63,661 nt of DNA from Methylobacterium mesophilicum (GCF_022179445.1 NZ_BPQU01000029.1:1-63661); one strand, 5' to 3'; positions 48,614 through 58,433 are shown, counted from the first letter of the stretch. The notes: generated from the sequence alone by a model not told the origin. Numbers and translations are program-made.

Positions 48614-48783
48614 TCTGCACAACAATGAGGCAAGGGCGATCCGCTGGCAAGCGGGTGCCGCGCGTTGATTTCGGGCCCTCCCCCGCTTAAACGACGGGCA
48701 CCCTCAACGGCAGAGGTTCGGCAGCACGGCTGGCCCGCGCGCCCGCTGCCGTCCTCTCCCCGGATCCGACGAGTTCGCCGCCC

Positions 48784-50115
48784 ATGCCCGCCACCGGCAC
48801 GCCTGCCACCGGACCCGCGGATGCGGAGTCCGGCGTCGCCGCGGTGGTCGTGGCGGCCGGCCGCGGCATCCGCATCGGCGGCGGTACGCCCAAGCAGTAC
48901 CGCAGGGTCGGCGGCCAGGCGGTCCTGACCCGGACGCTGGCGGCGCTGGCCGCCCAGGACACGATCGACCGGATCCAGCCGGTGATCGCCGCCGACGCCG
49001 CAGACTTCTTCCTCAGTTGCCTGGACGAACTCGCCCCCGGTCTTCGGGAAAAGATTGGTGCCCCCGTTGAGGGCGGTGCGACGCGCCAGCTCTCGGTGCG
49101 CGCCGGCCTCGAGGCGCTGGCCAAGCTCGGAGCGCCGGAGATCGTGCTGGTGCACGACGCAGCCCGCCCCTACGTCGATGCGGCCTTGATCGCCCGGGCG
49201 ATCGCGGCCGGCCGCGACCACGGCGCCGCGGTGCCCGGCGTGCCGGTGACCGATACGGTCAAGCGCGTCGCCGAGATCGCCCCCGGCATCGGCCGCGTGA
49301 TCGAGACCCCGCCCCGGGAGCACCTGCGGGCGGTCCAGACCCCCCAGGCCTTCGCCTTCGGCCCCCTGCTCGCTGCGCATCGCGACGCGGCCGCGCAAGG
49401 CCTCGACGGCTTCACCGACGACGGCGCGCTCGCCGAATGGGCGGGCTTGCCGGTGGTGGTGTTCCTGGGCGACATCGCCAACCGCAAGATCACCCAGCCC
49501 GCCGATCTGATCGAGGCGGACTGGGCCTTCGCGTCCGACCCAACCGAAATGCCAGCGCCCGGAGCCCGCGCCATGACCGCCTACGTCACCCGCCTCGGCA
49601 CCGGCTTCGATGTCCACGCCTTCACGTCCGGCGACCATGTCTGGCTGGGCGGCATCAAGATCCCGGCCGATCGCGGCGTGCTGGCGCATTCCGACGGCGA
49701 CGTGGCGCTGCACGCGCTCACCGACGCGCTGCTTGGCGCCATCGCGGACGGCGATATCGGCACCCACTTCCCGCCCTCCGACGAGCGTTGGCGCGGCGCC
49801 TCCTCGGACCAGTTCCTGGCCCATGCCTGCGGCCTGGTCCGCGCCCGCGGCGGCCGGATCGACCATCTCGACATCACCGTGCTCGCCGAGGCGCCCCGGA
49901 TCGGCCAGCACCGGGAGGCGATCCGCGCCCGGATCGCCGCCATCGCCGGCGTGCCGCTCAGTGCCGTCTCGATCAAGGCGACGACCACGGAAAAACTCGG
50001 CTTCGTCGGCCGCGCCGAGGGCCTCGCCGCCCAGGCCGCCGCCACGATCCGCCTCCCCGAAGAGGACGGCCCGGTGCTCGATGCCGAGGCCGAGACAGCG
50101 ATGCGGCAGGGATAG
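48784..50115 (+). CDS. ispDF: Bifunctional IspD/IspF isoprenoid enzyme
   Basis: A 443-residue fusion. Residues 1-255 are IspD (CTP:2-C-methylerythritol-4-phosphate cytidylyltransferase): AAVVVAAGRGIRIGGGTPKQYRRVGG, GATRQLSVRAGLEAL, LVHDAARPYV, DTVKRV, TPQAFAFGPL. From residue 264 IspF (2-C-methylerythritol-2,4-cyclodiphosphate synthase): GTGFDVHAF (metal D-x-H), HSDGDVALHALTDALLGAI, TTTEKLGFVGR. Such fusions are common in alphaproteobacteria. The ATG at 48784 is the first in frame. Confidence 0.97.
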   Translation: MPATGTPATGPADAESGVAAVVVAAGRGIRIGGGTPKQYRRVGGQAVLTRTLAALAAQDTIDRIQPVIAADAADFFLSCLDELAPGLREKIGAPVEGGATRQLSVRAGLEALAKLGAPEIVLVHDAARPYVDAALIARAIAAGRDHGAAVPGVPVTDTVKRVAEIAPGIGRVIETPPREHLRAVQTPQAFAFGPLLAAHRDAAAQGLDGFTDDGALAEWAGLPVVVFLGDIANRKITQPADLIEADWAFASDPTEMPAPGARAMTAYVTRLGTGFDVHAFTSGDHVWLGGIKIPADRGVLAHSDGDVALHALTDALLGAIADGDIGTHFPPSDERWRGASSDQFLAHACGLVRARGGRIDHLDITVLAEAPRIGQHREAIRARIAAIAGVPLSAVSIKATTTEKLGFVGRAEGLAAQAAATIRLPEEDGPVLDAEAETAMRQG

Positions 50116-50272
50116 GGGCGCAGACGCCGTTCCTTCCCCCCAGAGGGAAATGAAGGACAGCGTGCGGCTCCAGCTTCCGCGCAAAGGTGTCGATTGCGGT
50201 CCGCGACGGCGCGACCGAGGGAGCATACGGCCAACCGGCCGGGCCGGCTGACGCAAGGCAAAGACTCTATCC

Positions 50273-50404
50273 CACCCTCCTCCCTCGTGCTGAGGTGTGA
50301 GCGCAGCGAGACGCGAACGAGCCCTCCAGGGATCGCGCGGCTGGCTGGAGGCCTCCTTCGAGGCCTCCGCTTCGCTCCGTCGCGTCAGGATGAGGGGATT
50401 GTTT
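50273..50404. repeat. Rhizobiales-type intergenic repeat after ispDF
   Basis: A GC-rich unit of about 130 bases. The CCCTCCTCC-CTCGTGCTGAGG beginning is mirrored by CGTCAGGATGAGGG at the end, with GCGAGCGCAGCGAG-like and CTCCTTCGAGGCCTCC segments. It resembles the widespread CTCATCCTGAGG / TCGAAGGAGG repeats of Hyphomicrobiales. It fills the gap between two convergent genes. Confidence 0.6.
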
Positions 50405-50454
50405 GGAGGGGTGCCAAGCCTGACCGGGCGACGCCCCATCTCAAGAAAGAAAAC

Positions 50455-50853
50455 TCAAGCCGTCCGGAGCAGCAGCGCGATCGCCGCGATGGCGATGGTG
50501 GCCATCGTCAGTAGGATCCCGCCGCCCCGGCAGGCGAACTGGCGGGGGGTGTTGGGCGCGGCGAACATGCCGATCGGGTGTAGGATGCGGCCCACCAGCA
50601 GGGCGAGCAGCAGGCCCTGGACGAGGCCATGGCCGCTGCCGCCGGCCTCCAGCAGGGCGACCAGGATCAGCGCCAGCGGCACGTATTCCGAAAAGTTGGC
50701 GTGCGTGCGGACCCGCTTGAGCAGGGACGCGTCGCCGCCGTCGCCCAACAGGACGTTGTCGGAGACGCGCGATCCCATCACCCAGCCGGACAGGCCGAGA
50801 TACACGAGGGCGAGCAGCGCGGCGTAGAGGGCCGTGGTCGCGGGGAAGATCAT
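50455..50853 (-). CDS. MAPEG family membrane protein
   Basis: A 132-residue protein with four membrane helices of the MAPEG type (membrane-associated proteins in eicosanoid and glutathione metabolism). NFSEYVPLALILVALLEA and GRILHPIGMF are the family motifs, preceded by LLKRVRTHA. Bacterial members may have glutathione-transferase or peroxidase activity. The ATG at 50853 is the first. Confidence 0.88.
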   Translation of the reverse strand: MIFPATTALYAALLALVYLGLSGWVMGSRVSDNVLLGDGGDASLLKRVRTHANFSEYVPLALILVALLEAGGSGHGLVQGLLLALLVGRILHPIGMFAAPNTPRQFACRGGGILLTMATIAIAAIALLLRTA

Positions 50854-50954
50854 CGGTGTTGGGTTTCCTGTCTGGGCGGCCAGTCCTTGAGCCGGGGCCG
50901 GCCTTGCGTCACAACACGAGATAGGGCGCTCCGGCCCAGGGCGAACCGCGCGCG

Positions 50955-51452
50955 ATGATCGACGACACGGAGCTTCTCGACCGCGCCGAGGCGCTGGTCG
51001 CGGCCTACGCCGAGGCCGGTCGCACGATCGTCACGGCCGAATCCTGCACCGGGGGACTGGTGGCGGGGCTGCTCACCGCGGTGCCGGGTTCCTCGGCGGT
51101 GGTCGAGCGCGGCTACGTCACCTACTCGAACGAGGCCAAGGCGGAGGCGATCGGGGTGCCGATGGACCTGATCTACCGGCACGGCGCCGTCAGCGAGGAC
51201 GTGGCCCGGGCGATGGCCTGCGGGGCGCTCTCGGCCTCGCGCGCCACGGTCGCGGTGGCGATCACAGGTATTGCAGGCCCCGGCGGCGGCAGCGCCGAGA
51301 AGCCGGTCGGGCTGGTGCATTTCGGGTTGGCCCTGCGCGACGGCGGACGCCGGCACCTGGAGCGGCGCTACGGCGACCTCGGACGCGGCGCGATCCGCCG
51401 CGCGGCGGTCGCGGACGCGCTCGGCCTGCTCGAAGGAGCGCTGGCGGACTGA
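50955..51452 (+). CDS. pncC: Nicotinamide-nucleotide amidase (CinA C-terminal type)
   Basis: A 165-residue CinA-C/PncC protein that deamidates NMN to nicotinate mononucleotide. Seen: TIVTAESCTGGLVAGLLT (nucleophile Ser in AESCTGG), VVERGYVTYSNEAKAEAIGV, AVSEDVARAMACGAL, ITGIAGPGGGSAEKPVGLVHFG. The ATG at 50955 is the first. Together with pncB it recycles the pyridine ring. It is 20 bases before the flavin monooxygenase gene. Confidence 0.94.
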   Translation: MIDDTELLDRAEALVAAYAEAGRTIVTAESCTGGLVAGLLTAVPGSSAVVERGYVTYSNEAKAEAIGVPMDLIYRHGAVSEDVARAMACGALSASRATVAVAITGIAGPGGGSAEKPVGLVHFGLALRDGGRRHLERRYGDLGRGAIRRAAVADALGLLEGALAD

Positions 51453-51472
51453 TCCAACGGCGGGAGGGGTCG

Positions 51473-52690
51473 ATGGCCAGCCTGAAGACCCAACTCTGCA
51501 TCGTCGGCGGCGGCCCGGCCGGGATGATGGCCGGCCTGCTCTTCGCCCGGGCCGGGATCGCCGTCACGGTGCTGGAGAAGCACGCGGATTTCCTGCGCGA
51601 CTTCCGCGGCGACACGATCCACCCCTCCACCCTCGACCTGATAGACGAACTCGGCCTCGCCGAGCGCTTCCGCGCCCTGCCCCAGCGGCGGGTCGGGTCC
51701 TTCTCGGGGGTCGTGAACGGCCGGAGCTACAAGGTGGCCGACTTCAGCCGGCTGCCGACCCGCAACCGCTTCCTGTCCTTCATGCCGCAATGGGATTTTT
51801 TGGACTTTCTCGCCGGCGAGGCGGCCCGCTATCCGGGGTTCCAACTGATCCGCAGGACCGAGGCCCGCGACCTCGTCGAGGTGGAGGGCCGGGTCGCGGG
51901 CGTGCGGGCCGACGGGCCGGACGTGCCGGTGGCGATCCGAGCCGACCTCGTGCTCTGCGCGGATGGCCGCCATTCGCTGATGCGCGAACGCGCCGGCTTG
52001 GTGCCCCGGGCCTTCGGGGCACCCATCGACGTGCTGTGGTTCCGCCTGCCCCGCCGGGACGGCGACCCCGAGGCGGCGGCCGGGCGGTTCGCGCCGGGGC
52101 GTCTCCTGATCACCCTCGACCGGGGCGATACCTGGCAATGCGCCTACCTGGTCCCGAAGGGCGGCGATGCGGCACTCCGGGCCAGGGGGCTGCCGGCCTT
52201 CCGGGCGGCGGTGGCCGAGATGGCGCCGTTCCTGGCCGACCGCACCGAGTCCATCGCCGACTGGGACGCGGTCAAGCTCCTCACCGTGACCATCGACCGG
52301 CTTGAGCGATGGCATCGCCCCGGCCTGCTCTGCATCGGCGATTCCGCACACGCGATGTCGCCGGTGGGCGGGGTCGGCATCAACCTCGCGATCCAGGATG
52401 CGGTGGCGGCGGCCAACATCCTGGCCGCGTCCCTGCGGTCCGGGCCGGTCGCCGAGGCCGACCTCGCCCGGGTCCAGGCCCGGCGGATGTTCCCGGTCCG
52501 GGCGACGCAGGCGCTGCAGCGGATCATCCAGGCCCGGGTGATCGCCACCACGCTCAAGGCCGATGCGCCATTCCGGGCGCCGCTCGCCCTGCGGATCCTC
52601 GACAGGCTGCCGATGCTCCAGATCCTGCCCGCCCGAATGATCGGGATGGGCGTGCGGCCGGAGCACGTATCCGCGCCGGCCCGGACCTGA
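51473..52690 (+). CDS. FAD-dependent monooxygenase, PHBH-like
   Basis: A 405-residue flavoprotein of the para-hydroxybenzoate hydroxylase fold. The FAD-binding Rossmann motif is CIVGGGPAGMMAGLLFARAGI, DLVLCADGRHSLMRERAG is the DG motif, and GDSAHAMSPVGGVGINLAIQDAVAAANIL is the GD motif. The hydroxylated substrate is unknown; ubiquinone- and aromatic-type enzymes are similar. Its end is 5 bases from the convergent RatA-like gene. Confidence 0.88.
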   Translation: MASLKTQLCIVGGGPAGMMAGLLFARAGIAVTVLEKHADFLRDFRGDTIHPSTLDLIDELGLAERFRALPQRRVGSFSGVVNGRSYKVADFSRLPTRNRFLSFMPQWDFLDFLAGEAARYPGFQLIRRTEARDLVEVEGRVAGVRADGPDVPVAIRADLVLCADGRHSLMRERAGLVPRAFGAPIDVLWFRLPRRDGDPEAAAGRFAPGRLLITLDRGDTWQCAYLVPKGGDAALRARGLPAFRAAVAEMAPFLADRTESIADWDAVKLLTVTIDRLERWHRPGLLCIGDSAHAMSPVGGVGINLAIQDAVAAANILAASLRSGPVAEADLARVQARRMFPVRATQALQRIIQARVIATTLKADAPFRAPLALRILDRLPMLQILPARMIGMGVRPEHVSAPART

Positions 52691-52695
52691 CGCGT

Positions 52696-53151
52696 TCAGG
52701 CGGTGCCGTACATCCGGTCCGCCCGGCCTTCGAAGGCGTCGGTGAACTTGCGGAAGGCGCGGTCGAACATCGTACCCATCAGGAGGCCCAGCGTCCGGCT
52801 CTTGAATTCGTAGGTAATGAAGAAGTCCACGGCGCAGCCCCCGTTCGGGGCCTCCTTGAACGACCAGCGGTTCTCGAGGTGCCGGAACGGGCCGTCGATG
52901 TACTCGGCCACGATCTTGTGGTTGGCCGGATCGAGGCTGACCCGAGTCGTGAAGCGCTCGCGGATCGCCTTGTAGCCCACGCCCATCTCGGCGACCAACA
53001 CCTGCCCGCCCTCCGGCATCTCCTGGCGGCGGATCACCCGCAGGGATTCGCAAAGCGGCAGGAATTCCGGGTAGCGCTCCACGTCGGCCACGAGATCGTA
53101 CATCTGCTGCGGCGAATGCCGCACCGTGCGGGTAACCCGGAAGGACGGCAT
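52696..53151 (-). CDS. RatA/COQ10-type START-domain protein
   Basis: A 151-residue START-fold protein of the RatA/COQ10 family. Seen: MPSFRVTRTVRHSPQQMYDLVADVERYPEFLPLCE, VAEMGVGYKAIRERFTTRV and FEFKSRTLG-like TYEFKSRTLGLLMGTMFDRAFRKFTDAFEGRAD. It binds ubiquinone or lipid in the known members. It follows lipA after 16 bases, the usual alphaproteobacterial order, probably in one transcript. Confidence 0.9.
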   Translation of the reverse strand: MPSFRVTRTVRHSPQQMYDLVADVERYPEFLPLCESLRVIRRQEMPEGGQVLVAEMGVGYKAIRERFTTRVSLDPANHKIVAEYIDGPFRHLENRWSFKEAPNGGCAVDFFITYEFKSRTLGLLMGTMFDRAFRKFTDAFEGRADRMYGTA

Positions 53152-53167
53152 TTCTGTTCCGACGTGC

Positions 53168-54175
53168 TCAGGCCGAGAGGGCGGGGGCGTGCGAAGGGGC
53201 ATGCGAGGCAGCATGCTTGGCGAGCCGGGCCGCCTGCAGCTTGGAAAAGTCCTCGCCGGCATGGTGCGACGAGCGGGTGAGCGGCGTGGCCGAGACCAGC
53301 AGGAAGCCCTTTGCGTAGGCGGTGGTCTCGTAGGTCTTGAACTCGTCGGGCGGCACGAAGCGCACGACCTCATGATGCTTCTTGGACGGCTGCAGGTACT
53401 GGCCGATGGTCAGGAAGTCGACCTCGGCCGAGCGCAGATCGTCCATCAGCTGGAGCACTTCGTTGCGTTCCTCGCCGAGCCCGACCATGATACCGGACTT
53501 GGTAAAGATGGTCGGGTCGAGTTCCTTCACCCGCTGCAGCAGGCGCACCGAGTGGAAGTAGCGGGCGCCCGGCCGCACCGTGAGGTACTTGGCCGGCACC
53601 GTCTCAAGGTTGTGGTTGAACACGTCGGGCTTGGCCGCGACGACGACCTCCAGGGCCCCGTCCTTACGCAGGAAGTCGGGGGTGAGGATCTCCACCGTGG
53701 TGCCGGGGCTCGCCCGACGGATCGCCGCGATGGTCCGGGCGAAATGCTGGGCGCCGCCGTCCTTCAGGTCGTCCCGGTCCACCGAGGTGATCACCACGTG
53801 GTGCAGGCCGAGCTTGGCCACCGAGTCGCCGATCTTCTCGGGCTCGCGCTGATCCAGGGCGTCGGGCAGGCCGGTGCGGACGTTGCAGAAGGCGCAGGCC
53901 CGCGTGCAGGTGTCGCCCATGATCATGAAGGTGGCGTGCCGCTTCTCCCAGCACTCGCCGATATTGGGGCAGCCGGCCTCCTCGCAGACCGTGACGAGGC
54001 CGTGCTCGCGCACGATCTTCTGGGTCTCGGTCCAGGCCTTGGAGCCTGGCGCCTTGACCCGGATCCAGTCCGGCTTCTTGGCCTGGACGGGCTGGTCCGG
54101 CCGGTGCGCCTTCTCGGGGTGGCGCAGGCGCGCGGAGCGCGGATCGTTCTTCAGGATATCGAGGACGATGGCCAT
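53168..54175 (-). CDS. lipA: Lipoyl synthase
   Basis: A 335-residue radical-SAM enzyme that inserts sulfur into octanoyl groups to form lipoate. The auxiliary cluster cysteines are CEEAGCPNIGEC; the SAM cluster is CTRACAFC. SVDRDDLKDGGAQHFARTIAAIR and SKSGIMVGLGE-like FTKSGIMVGLGEERNEVLQLM follow. The C-terminal RSSHH motif lies in TRSSHHAGED. Length is usual. Next gene is the RatA-like START protein. Confidence 0.97.
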   Translation of the reverse strand: MAIVLDILKNDPRSARLRHPEKAHRPDQPVQAKKPDWIRVKAPGSKAWTETQKIVREHGLVTVCEEAGCPNIGECWEKRHATFMIMGDTCTRACAFCNVRTGLPDALDQREPEKIGDSVAKLGLHHVVITSVDRDDLKDGGAQHFARTIAAIRRASPGTTVEILTPDFLRKDGALEVVVAAKPDVFNHNLETVPAKYLTVRPGARYFHSVRLLQRVKELDPTIFTKSGIMVGLGEERNEVLQLMDDLRSAEVDFLTIGQYLQPSKKHHEVVRFVPPDEFKTYETTAYAKGFLLVSATPLTRSSHHAGEDFSKLQAARLAKHAASHAPSHAPALSA

Positions 54176-54303
54176 GCCACACCGCGGGGAAGCGCCCGGG
54201 GGCGCGGTCGGTCAATAGAGACTGACTTAAGGCGCCCGGCCCCGCGCCGCAAACCACCGCGACGCCGGGACGCCATGCGGTGGTTGAGGATGCCGCGTTT
54301 CCG

Positions 54304-55035
54304 TCAGATCCCGAGCACCCGCACGAGCAGGCCGGCCAGTGCCGCCCCGATCACCGGGCCGCCCACCGGAACCAGCGCGTAGCCCCAGTCGGACGCGCCC
54401 TTTCCGGCGATCGGCAGGACCGCGTGGGCGATGCGCGGCCCGAGATCGCGAGCGGGGTTGATGGCGTAGCCGGTTGTGCCGCCGAGCGAGAGGCCGACGC
54501 CCCAGACCAGCATGCCGACCATGTAGGGCGCGACTCCCCGCGGGATCGCCCCGGAGGCGCCCAGCGTGTTGGTCACCAGCGCCGAGATGGTCAGGATCAG
54601 GAAGAAGGTGGCGATGATCTCGGAGGTCCAGTTGGCCTTGGCGTCCCGGATCGCCGGCCCGGTGCAGAAGCAGGCAAGCTTCAGGTCCTGCTCGGGAGTC
54701 GCCGCCCAGTGCGGCAGGTAGTGCAGCCAGACGATCGCCGCGCCCGCGAAGGCGCCGAGCATCTGGGCCGGGATGTAGACGGCGAGCTTCGAGACATCGC
54801 CGGAGCTGACGGCGCCCGCCACGGTCACGGCCGGGTTGAGATGCGCGTCCGGGCTGCCGGTGGCGGTGGCGACGAAGATCCCGGCGAGCACCGCGAAGGC
54901 CCAGCCGGCGGTGATCGCGATCCAGCCGGCGTTCTCCGCCTTGGATCGCTTGAGCAGGGCGCCGGCGACGACGCCGTCTCCCAGCACGATCAACGTCATC
55001 GTGCCGAGGAATTCACCCAGGAATGGCGACGTCAT
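54304..55035 (-). CDS. glpF: Glycerol uptake facilitator, MIP/aquaporin family
   Basis: A 243-residue aquaglyceroporin with six membrane helices. NPA motifs lie in DAHLNPAVTVAGAV and YAINPARDLGPRIAHA; the Asp after the second NPAR marks glycerol facilitators rather than water channels. It is the last gene of the glp cluster, 303 bases after glpK. Glycerol enters by diffusion and is trapped by GlpK. Confidence 0.93.
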   Translation of the reverse strand: MTSPFLGEFLGTMTLIVLGDGVVAGALLKRSKAENAGWIAITAGWAFAVLAGIFVATATGSPDAHLNPAVTVAGAVSSGDVSKLAVYIPAQMLGAFAGAAIVWLHYLPHWAATPEQDLKLACFCTGPAIRDAKANWTSEIIATFFLILTISALVTNTLGASGAIPRGVAPYMVGMLVWGVGLSLGGTTGYAINPARDLGPRIAHAVLPIAGKGASDWGYALVPVGGPVIGAALAGLLVRVLGI

Positions 55036-55338
55036 GGTCTGGTCTCCCCCAAAGGTCGTCTTGTTACGAAAGTCTTCTTTTTTGAGGTTTTGCCGTCCTC
55101 GACCTCAGGCTTCGGTCGAGGGTCGGAACATCTTTTTCAAAAGGTCTGCGACCCAGCCCTTTAAGGTGTTTGATCTGGATGCCAGGATCTCGATCCATGG
55201 CTGTCACGTATCGAAAGAGCCGCGTGTTTCCCCTCCCCACAAGGGGGAGGAGAGCGCGTCTGGTCGGTGTTCCCGCACTTCCGGAAACACCTTGTACGGG
55301 CTGGGCTGGAGCCCTTTCGGACCCCGGGACCGGCCCGC
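55036..55338. other. Intergenic region between glpK and glpF
   Basis: 303 bases without a gene. It holds a short CCCCTCC/GGGGGAGG dyad around 55214-55233, a CAAAAGGTC half-hairpin near 55138 similar to that at 12104, and an imperfect GGTGTT/AACACC hairpin at 55267-55292. These are remnants of repeated elements; no clear T-run terminator or full GlpR site. Confidence 0.45.
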
Positions 55339-56844
55339 TCAATCCTCGTCGAGCTTCCAGTCGAAGGAGCGCTGCACCGCCCGGCCCCAGGCGGCGGCGA
55401 TCTTTTCGCGCTGGCCGGCATCCATCTTCGGGGTCCAGCGCTTGTCGACGCCCCAGTTGCGCTTGAGGTCGTCGAGGCCCTTCCAGTAGCCGACCGCGAG
55501 GCCGGCCGCGTAGGCGGCGCCGAGCGCCGTGGTCTCGGAGACCTTCGGGCGCACCACCGGCACGTCGAGCATGTCGGCCTGGAACTGCATCAGCGTGTTG
55601 TTGGCGACCATGCCGCCATCGGCCCGCAGCTCCTTGACGGGAATGCCGGAATCCTTGGCCATGGCGTCCAGCACCTCGTGGGTCTGGAAGGCGGTCGCCT
55701 CCAGAACCGAGCGGGCGATGTGTCCGCGGTTGACGTAGCGGGTCAGGCCGATGATCAGGCCGCGGGCGCCCTCGTTCCAGTGCGGCGCGTAGAGGCCCGA
55801 GAAGGCCGGCACGAAGTAGACGCCGCCATTGTCCTCGACCGTGGTGGCCAGCGTCTCGACCTCGGCCGAATCCTTGATCATGTGGAGGTTGTCGCGCAGC
55901 CACTGCACCAGGGCGCCGGTGATCGCGATCGAGCCCTCCAGGGCGTAGGCCGGCTTCTCGCCGTCGAGGCGGTAGGCCAGGGTCGTGACCAGGCCGGCCT
56001 TGGACGGGACCGGCTCGGTGCCGGTGTTCATCAGCGCGAAGCAGCCGGTGCCGTAGGTGTTCTTGGCCTCGCCGGGTGCGAAGCAGGTCTGCCCGAACAG
56101 CGCCGCCTGCTGGTCGCCCAGGATGCCGGCGATCGGCACGCCCGCGAACGGCGCCTTGGTCTCGCCGTAGACCTCGCTCGACGAGACGATTCTGGGGAGC
56201 ATCGCCTTCGGGATGCCGAAGACGCTCAGCATGCCGTCGTCCCATTCCAGGGTCTTCAGCGACATCAACTGCGTGCGGCTGGCATTGGTCACGTCGGTGA
56301 CGTGCAGCCCGCCCTCGGTGCCGCCGGTGAGGTTCCAGACCAGCCAGGTGTCGATGTTGCCGAACAGCACGTCGCCGGCCTCGGCCCGCTCCCGGGCGCC
56401 GTCGACATGGTCGAGCAGCCAGCGCAGCTTGAGACCCGAAAAATAGCTCGCCAGCGGCAGGCCGGTGAGGTCGCGGAACCGGTCGCGGCCGCCGTCGCGG
56501 GCGAATTCGGAGACCAGCCGGTCGTTGCGGGTATCCTGCCAGACCAGGGCGTTGTGCAGCGGCTTGCCGGTGCGCCGGTCCCAGATCAGCGTGGTCTCGC
56601 GCTGGTTGGTGATGCCGACGGCCGCGAGGTCGGTGGGCTGGAGGCCGGCCTTGTCCAGGGCCTCGCGCATCACACCCTGGGTCTTCGTCCAGATCTCGGC
56701 GGCGTCGTGCTCGACATGTCCAGGAGCCGGATAGATCTGCGCGTGCTCGGCCTGGGCCAGCGCGATCACGCTGCCCTCGCGATCGAACACCATGAAGCGG
56801 CTGCTCGTGGTGCCCTGGTCGATGGCCCCGACGTAACGGCTCAT
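55339..56844 (-). CDS. glpK: Glycerol kinase
   Basis: A 501-residue FGGY-family kinase that phosphorylates glycerol with ATP (E. coli GlpK is 502). The N-terminal phosphate loop is GAIDQGTTSSRFMVFDREG, with the glycerol site in WDRRTGKPLHNALVWQDTR, an adenosine motif GTGCFALMNTG and the C-terminal GGMVANNTLMQFQADMLDVPVVRP. The ATG follows GGAGGGAACG by a few bases. It is 56 bases downstream of glpD. Confidence 0.97.
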   Translation of the reverse strand: MSRYVGAIDQGTTSSRFMVFDREGSVIALAQAEHAQIYPAPGHVEHDAAEIWTKTQGVMREALDKAGLQPTDLAAVGITNQRETTLIWDRRTGKPLHNALVWQDTRNDRLVSEFARDGGRDRFRDLTGLPLASYFSGLKLRWLLDHVDGARERAEAGDVLFGNIDTWLVWNLTGGTEGGLHVTDVTNASRTQLMSLKTLEWDDGMLSVFGIPKAMLPRIVSSSEVYGETKAPFAGVPIAGILGDQQAALFGQTCFAPGEAKNTYGTGCFALMNTGTEPVPSKAGLVTTLAYRLDGEKPAYALEGSIAITGALVQWLRDNLHMIKDSAEVETLATTVEDNGGVYFVPAFSGLYAPHWNEGARGLIIGLTRYVNRGHIARSVLEATAFQTHEVLDAMAKDSGIPVKELRADGGMVANNTLMQFQADMLDVPVVRPKVSETTALGAAYAAGLAVGYWKGLDDLKRNWGVDKRWTPKMDAGQREKIAAAWGRAVQRSFDWKLDED

Positions 56845-56900
56845 CGTTCCCTCCCTGAGTTATGTCCGACCGGTCTCGCGCCGGATCGGGTTCGGCAAGA

Positions 56901-58433
56901 TCATGCTGCCTCGGCCCTGCGGTCGAGGTACGCGGTAAGCCGCGCGGCGCTCTCGGGGCCGGTGCGCAGGCCAAGCTTCGAGCGGCGCCAGAGGATGTCC
57001 TCGGCGGTGACCGCCCATTCCGCGACGCGCAGGTAATCGACCTCGGCCGCCGTGAGGCCACCGTCGAACACCTCGCCGAGATCCGCCATGGATTGCGCGG
57101 TCCCGACGATCTCGCGCGTCTTGGTCCCGTAGGCGCGGGCGAGGCGCCGCGCGGTCTCGGTAGGCAGGAACGGCTTTTCCGCCTGGAGCTTGGCGAGGAA
57201 AGAATCGAAGTCCGCGTCCGGCATGGCGCCGCCGGGCAGCACCGCCTCGCCGGTCCAGGCCGGCTTGAGGCCGGGGAAGAACGGCTTGAGCTTCTCGATC
57301 GCGTGCTCGGCCAGCCGCCGATACGTGGTGATCTTGCCGCCGAACACCGACAGAACCGCCGCCCTGCCGCCCTGGTCCTCCACGTCGAGGACGTAGTCGC
57401 GGGTCACCGCGGAGGCGTTCTCGGCCGCGTCGTCGTAGAGCGGGCGGACGCCCGAATAGCTCCAGACCACGTCGGCCGGGGTGATGCGCGTGTCGAACGA
57501 GCGGTTGATGCAGCCGCAGAGGTAGTCGGTCTCCTCGGGGGAGATCGAGACCGGCCCGGGCTCGCCGTCATAGGGCACGTCGGTGGTGCCGATCAGCGTG
57601 AAGTCGCGCTCGTAGGGGATCGCGAAGATGATGCGCTTGTCGGGCTGCTGCAGGATATAGGCCTGGTCCCCCGGGAACAGGCGCTTCACCACGATGTGGC
57701 TGCCCTTGATCAGACGGACCGCTGCGCGGCTGTTGATGCCGAGCGTGCCGCCCAGCGTCGCACTCACCCACGGGCCTGCGGCGTTGACCACGGCCTTGGC
57801 CCGTATGGTCCGCTCGCCGCCGCCGCGCTCGTCGCGGAGCGTCGCGACCCAGCCGTCTCCGTCGCGCCGGGCCGAGACGACGCCCGTGCGGGTCAGCACC
57901 GTGGCGCCGCGCTCGCGGGCATCCATGGCGTTGAGCACGACCAAGCGGCTGTCCTCGACCCAGCAGTCGGAATAGACGAAGCCCTTGGTCAGCCGCTTTT
58001 GCAGCGGCGCGCCGTAGGGCGAACTGCGCAGGTTCACGGACTTGGAGCCCGGCAGGGTCCGCAGCCGCGCGAGATGGTCATACAGGAACAGGCCGAGCCG
58101 CAGCATCCAGGCCGGGCGCAGGCCCTCATCGTGGGGCAGAACGAAGCGCAGGGGCCAGATCACGTGGGGGGCCTGGCGCAGCAGCCGCTCGCGCTCGGCC
58201 AGGGCTTCGCGGACGAGGCGGAACTCGTAATATTCGAGGTAGCGCAGGCCTCCATGGATCAGCTTCGTCGAGGACGAGGAGGTGAAGCCGGCCAGATCCC
58301 CGCGCTCGGCCAGCAGGACCGACAGGCCGCGGCCCGCCGCGTCGCGTGCGATCCCGGTGCCGTTGATGCCGCCGCCGATGATGAGAAGATCGTAGGCGTC
58401 GGACGGCTCGCGCTGGCGCTGTGCAGCCGGCAT
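56901..58433 (-). CDS. glpD: Glycerol-3-phosphate dehydrogenase (aerobic type)
   Basis: A 510-residue FAD enzyme of the inner membrane face, oxidising glycerol-3-phosphate to dihydroxyacetone phosphate. FAD motif DLLIIGGGINGTGIARDAAGRGLSVLLAE, then TSSSSTKLIHGGLRYLEYYEF and the C-terminal IWRRSKLG-like DILWRRSKLGL motif. Start chosen at 58433, where GGAGGAACA precedes the ATG; the longer frame has no homology. A GlpR-type palindrome lies 57-74 bases upstream. Confidence 0.96.
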   Translation of the reverse strand: MPAAQRQREPSDAYDLLIIGGGINGTGIARDAAGRGLSVLLAERGDLAGFTSSSSTKLIHGGLRYLEYYEFRLVREALAERERLLRQAPHVIWPLRFVLPHDEGLRPAWMLRLGLFLYDHLARLRTLPGSKSVNLRSSPYGAPLQKRLTKGFVYSDCWVEDSRLVVLNAMDARERGATVLTRTGVVSARRDGDGWVATLRDERGGGERTIRAKAVVNAAGPWVSATLGGTLGINSRAAVRLIKGSHIVVKRLFPGDQAYILQQPDKRIIFAIPYERDFTLIGTTDVPYDGEPGPVSISPEETDYLCGCINRSFDTRITPADVVWSYSGVRPLYDDAAENASAVTRDYVLDVEDQGGRAAVLSVFGGKITTYRRLAEHAIEKLKPFFPGLKPAWTGEAVLPGGAMPDADFDSFLAKLQAEKPFLPTETARRLARAYGTKTREIVGTAQSMADLGEVFDGGLTAAEVDYLRVAEWAVTAEDILWRRSKLGLRTGPESAARLTAYLDRRAEAA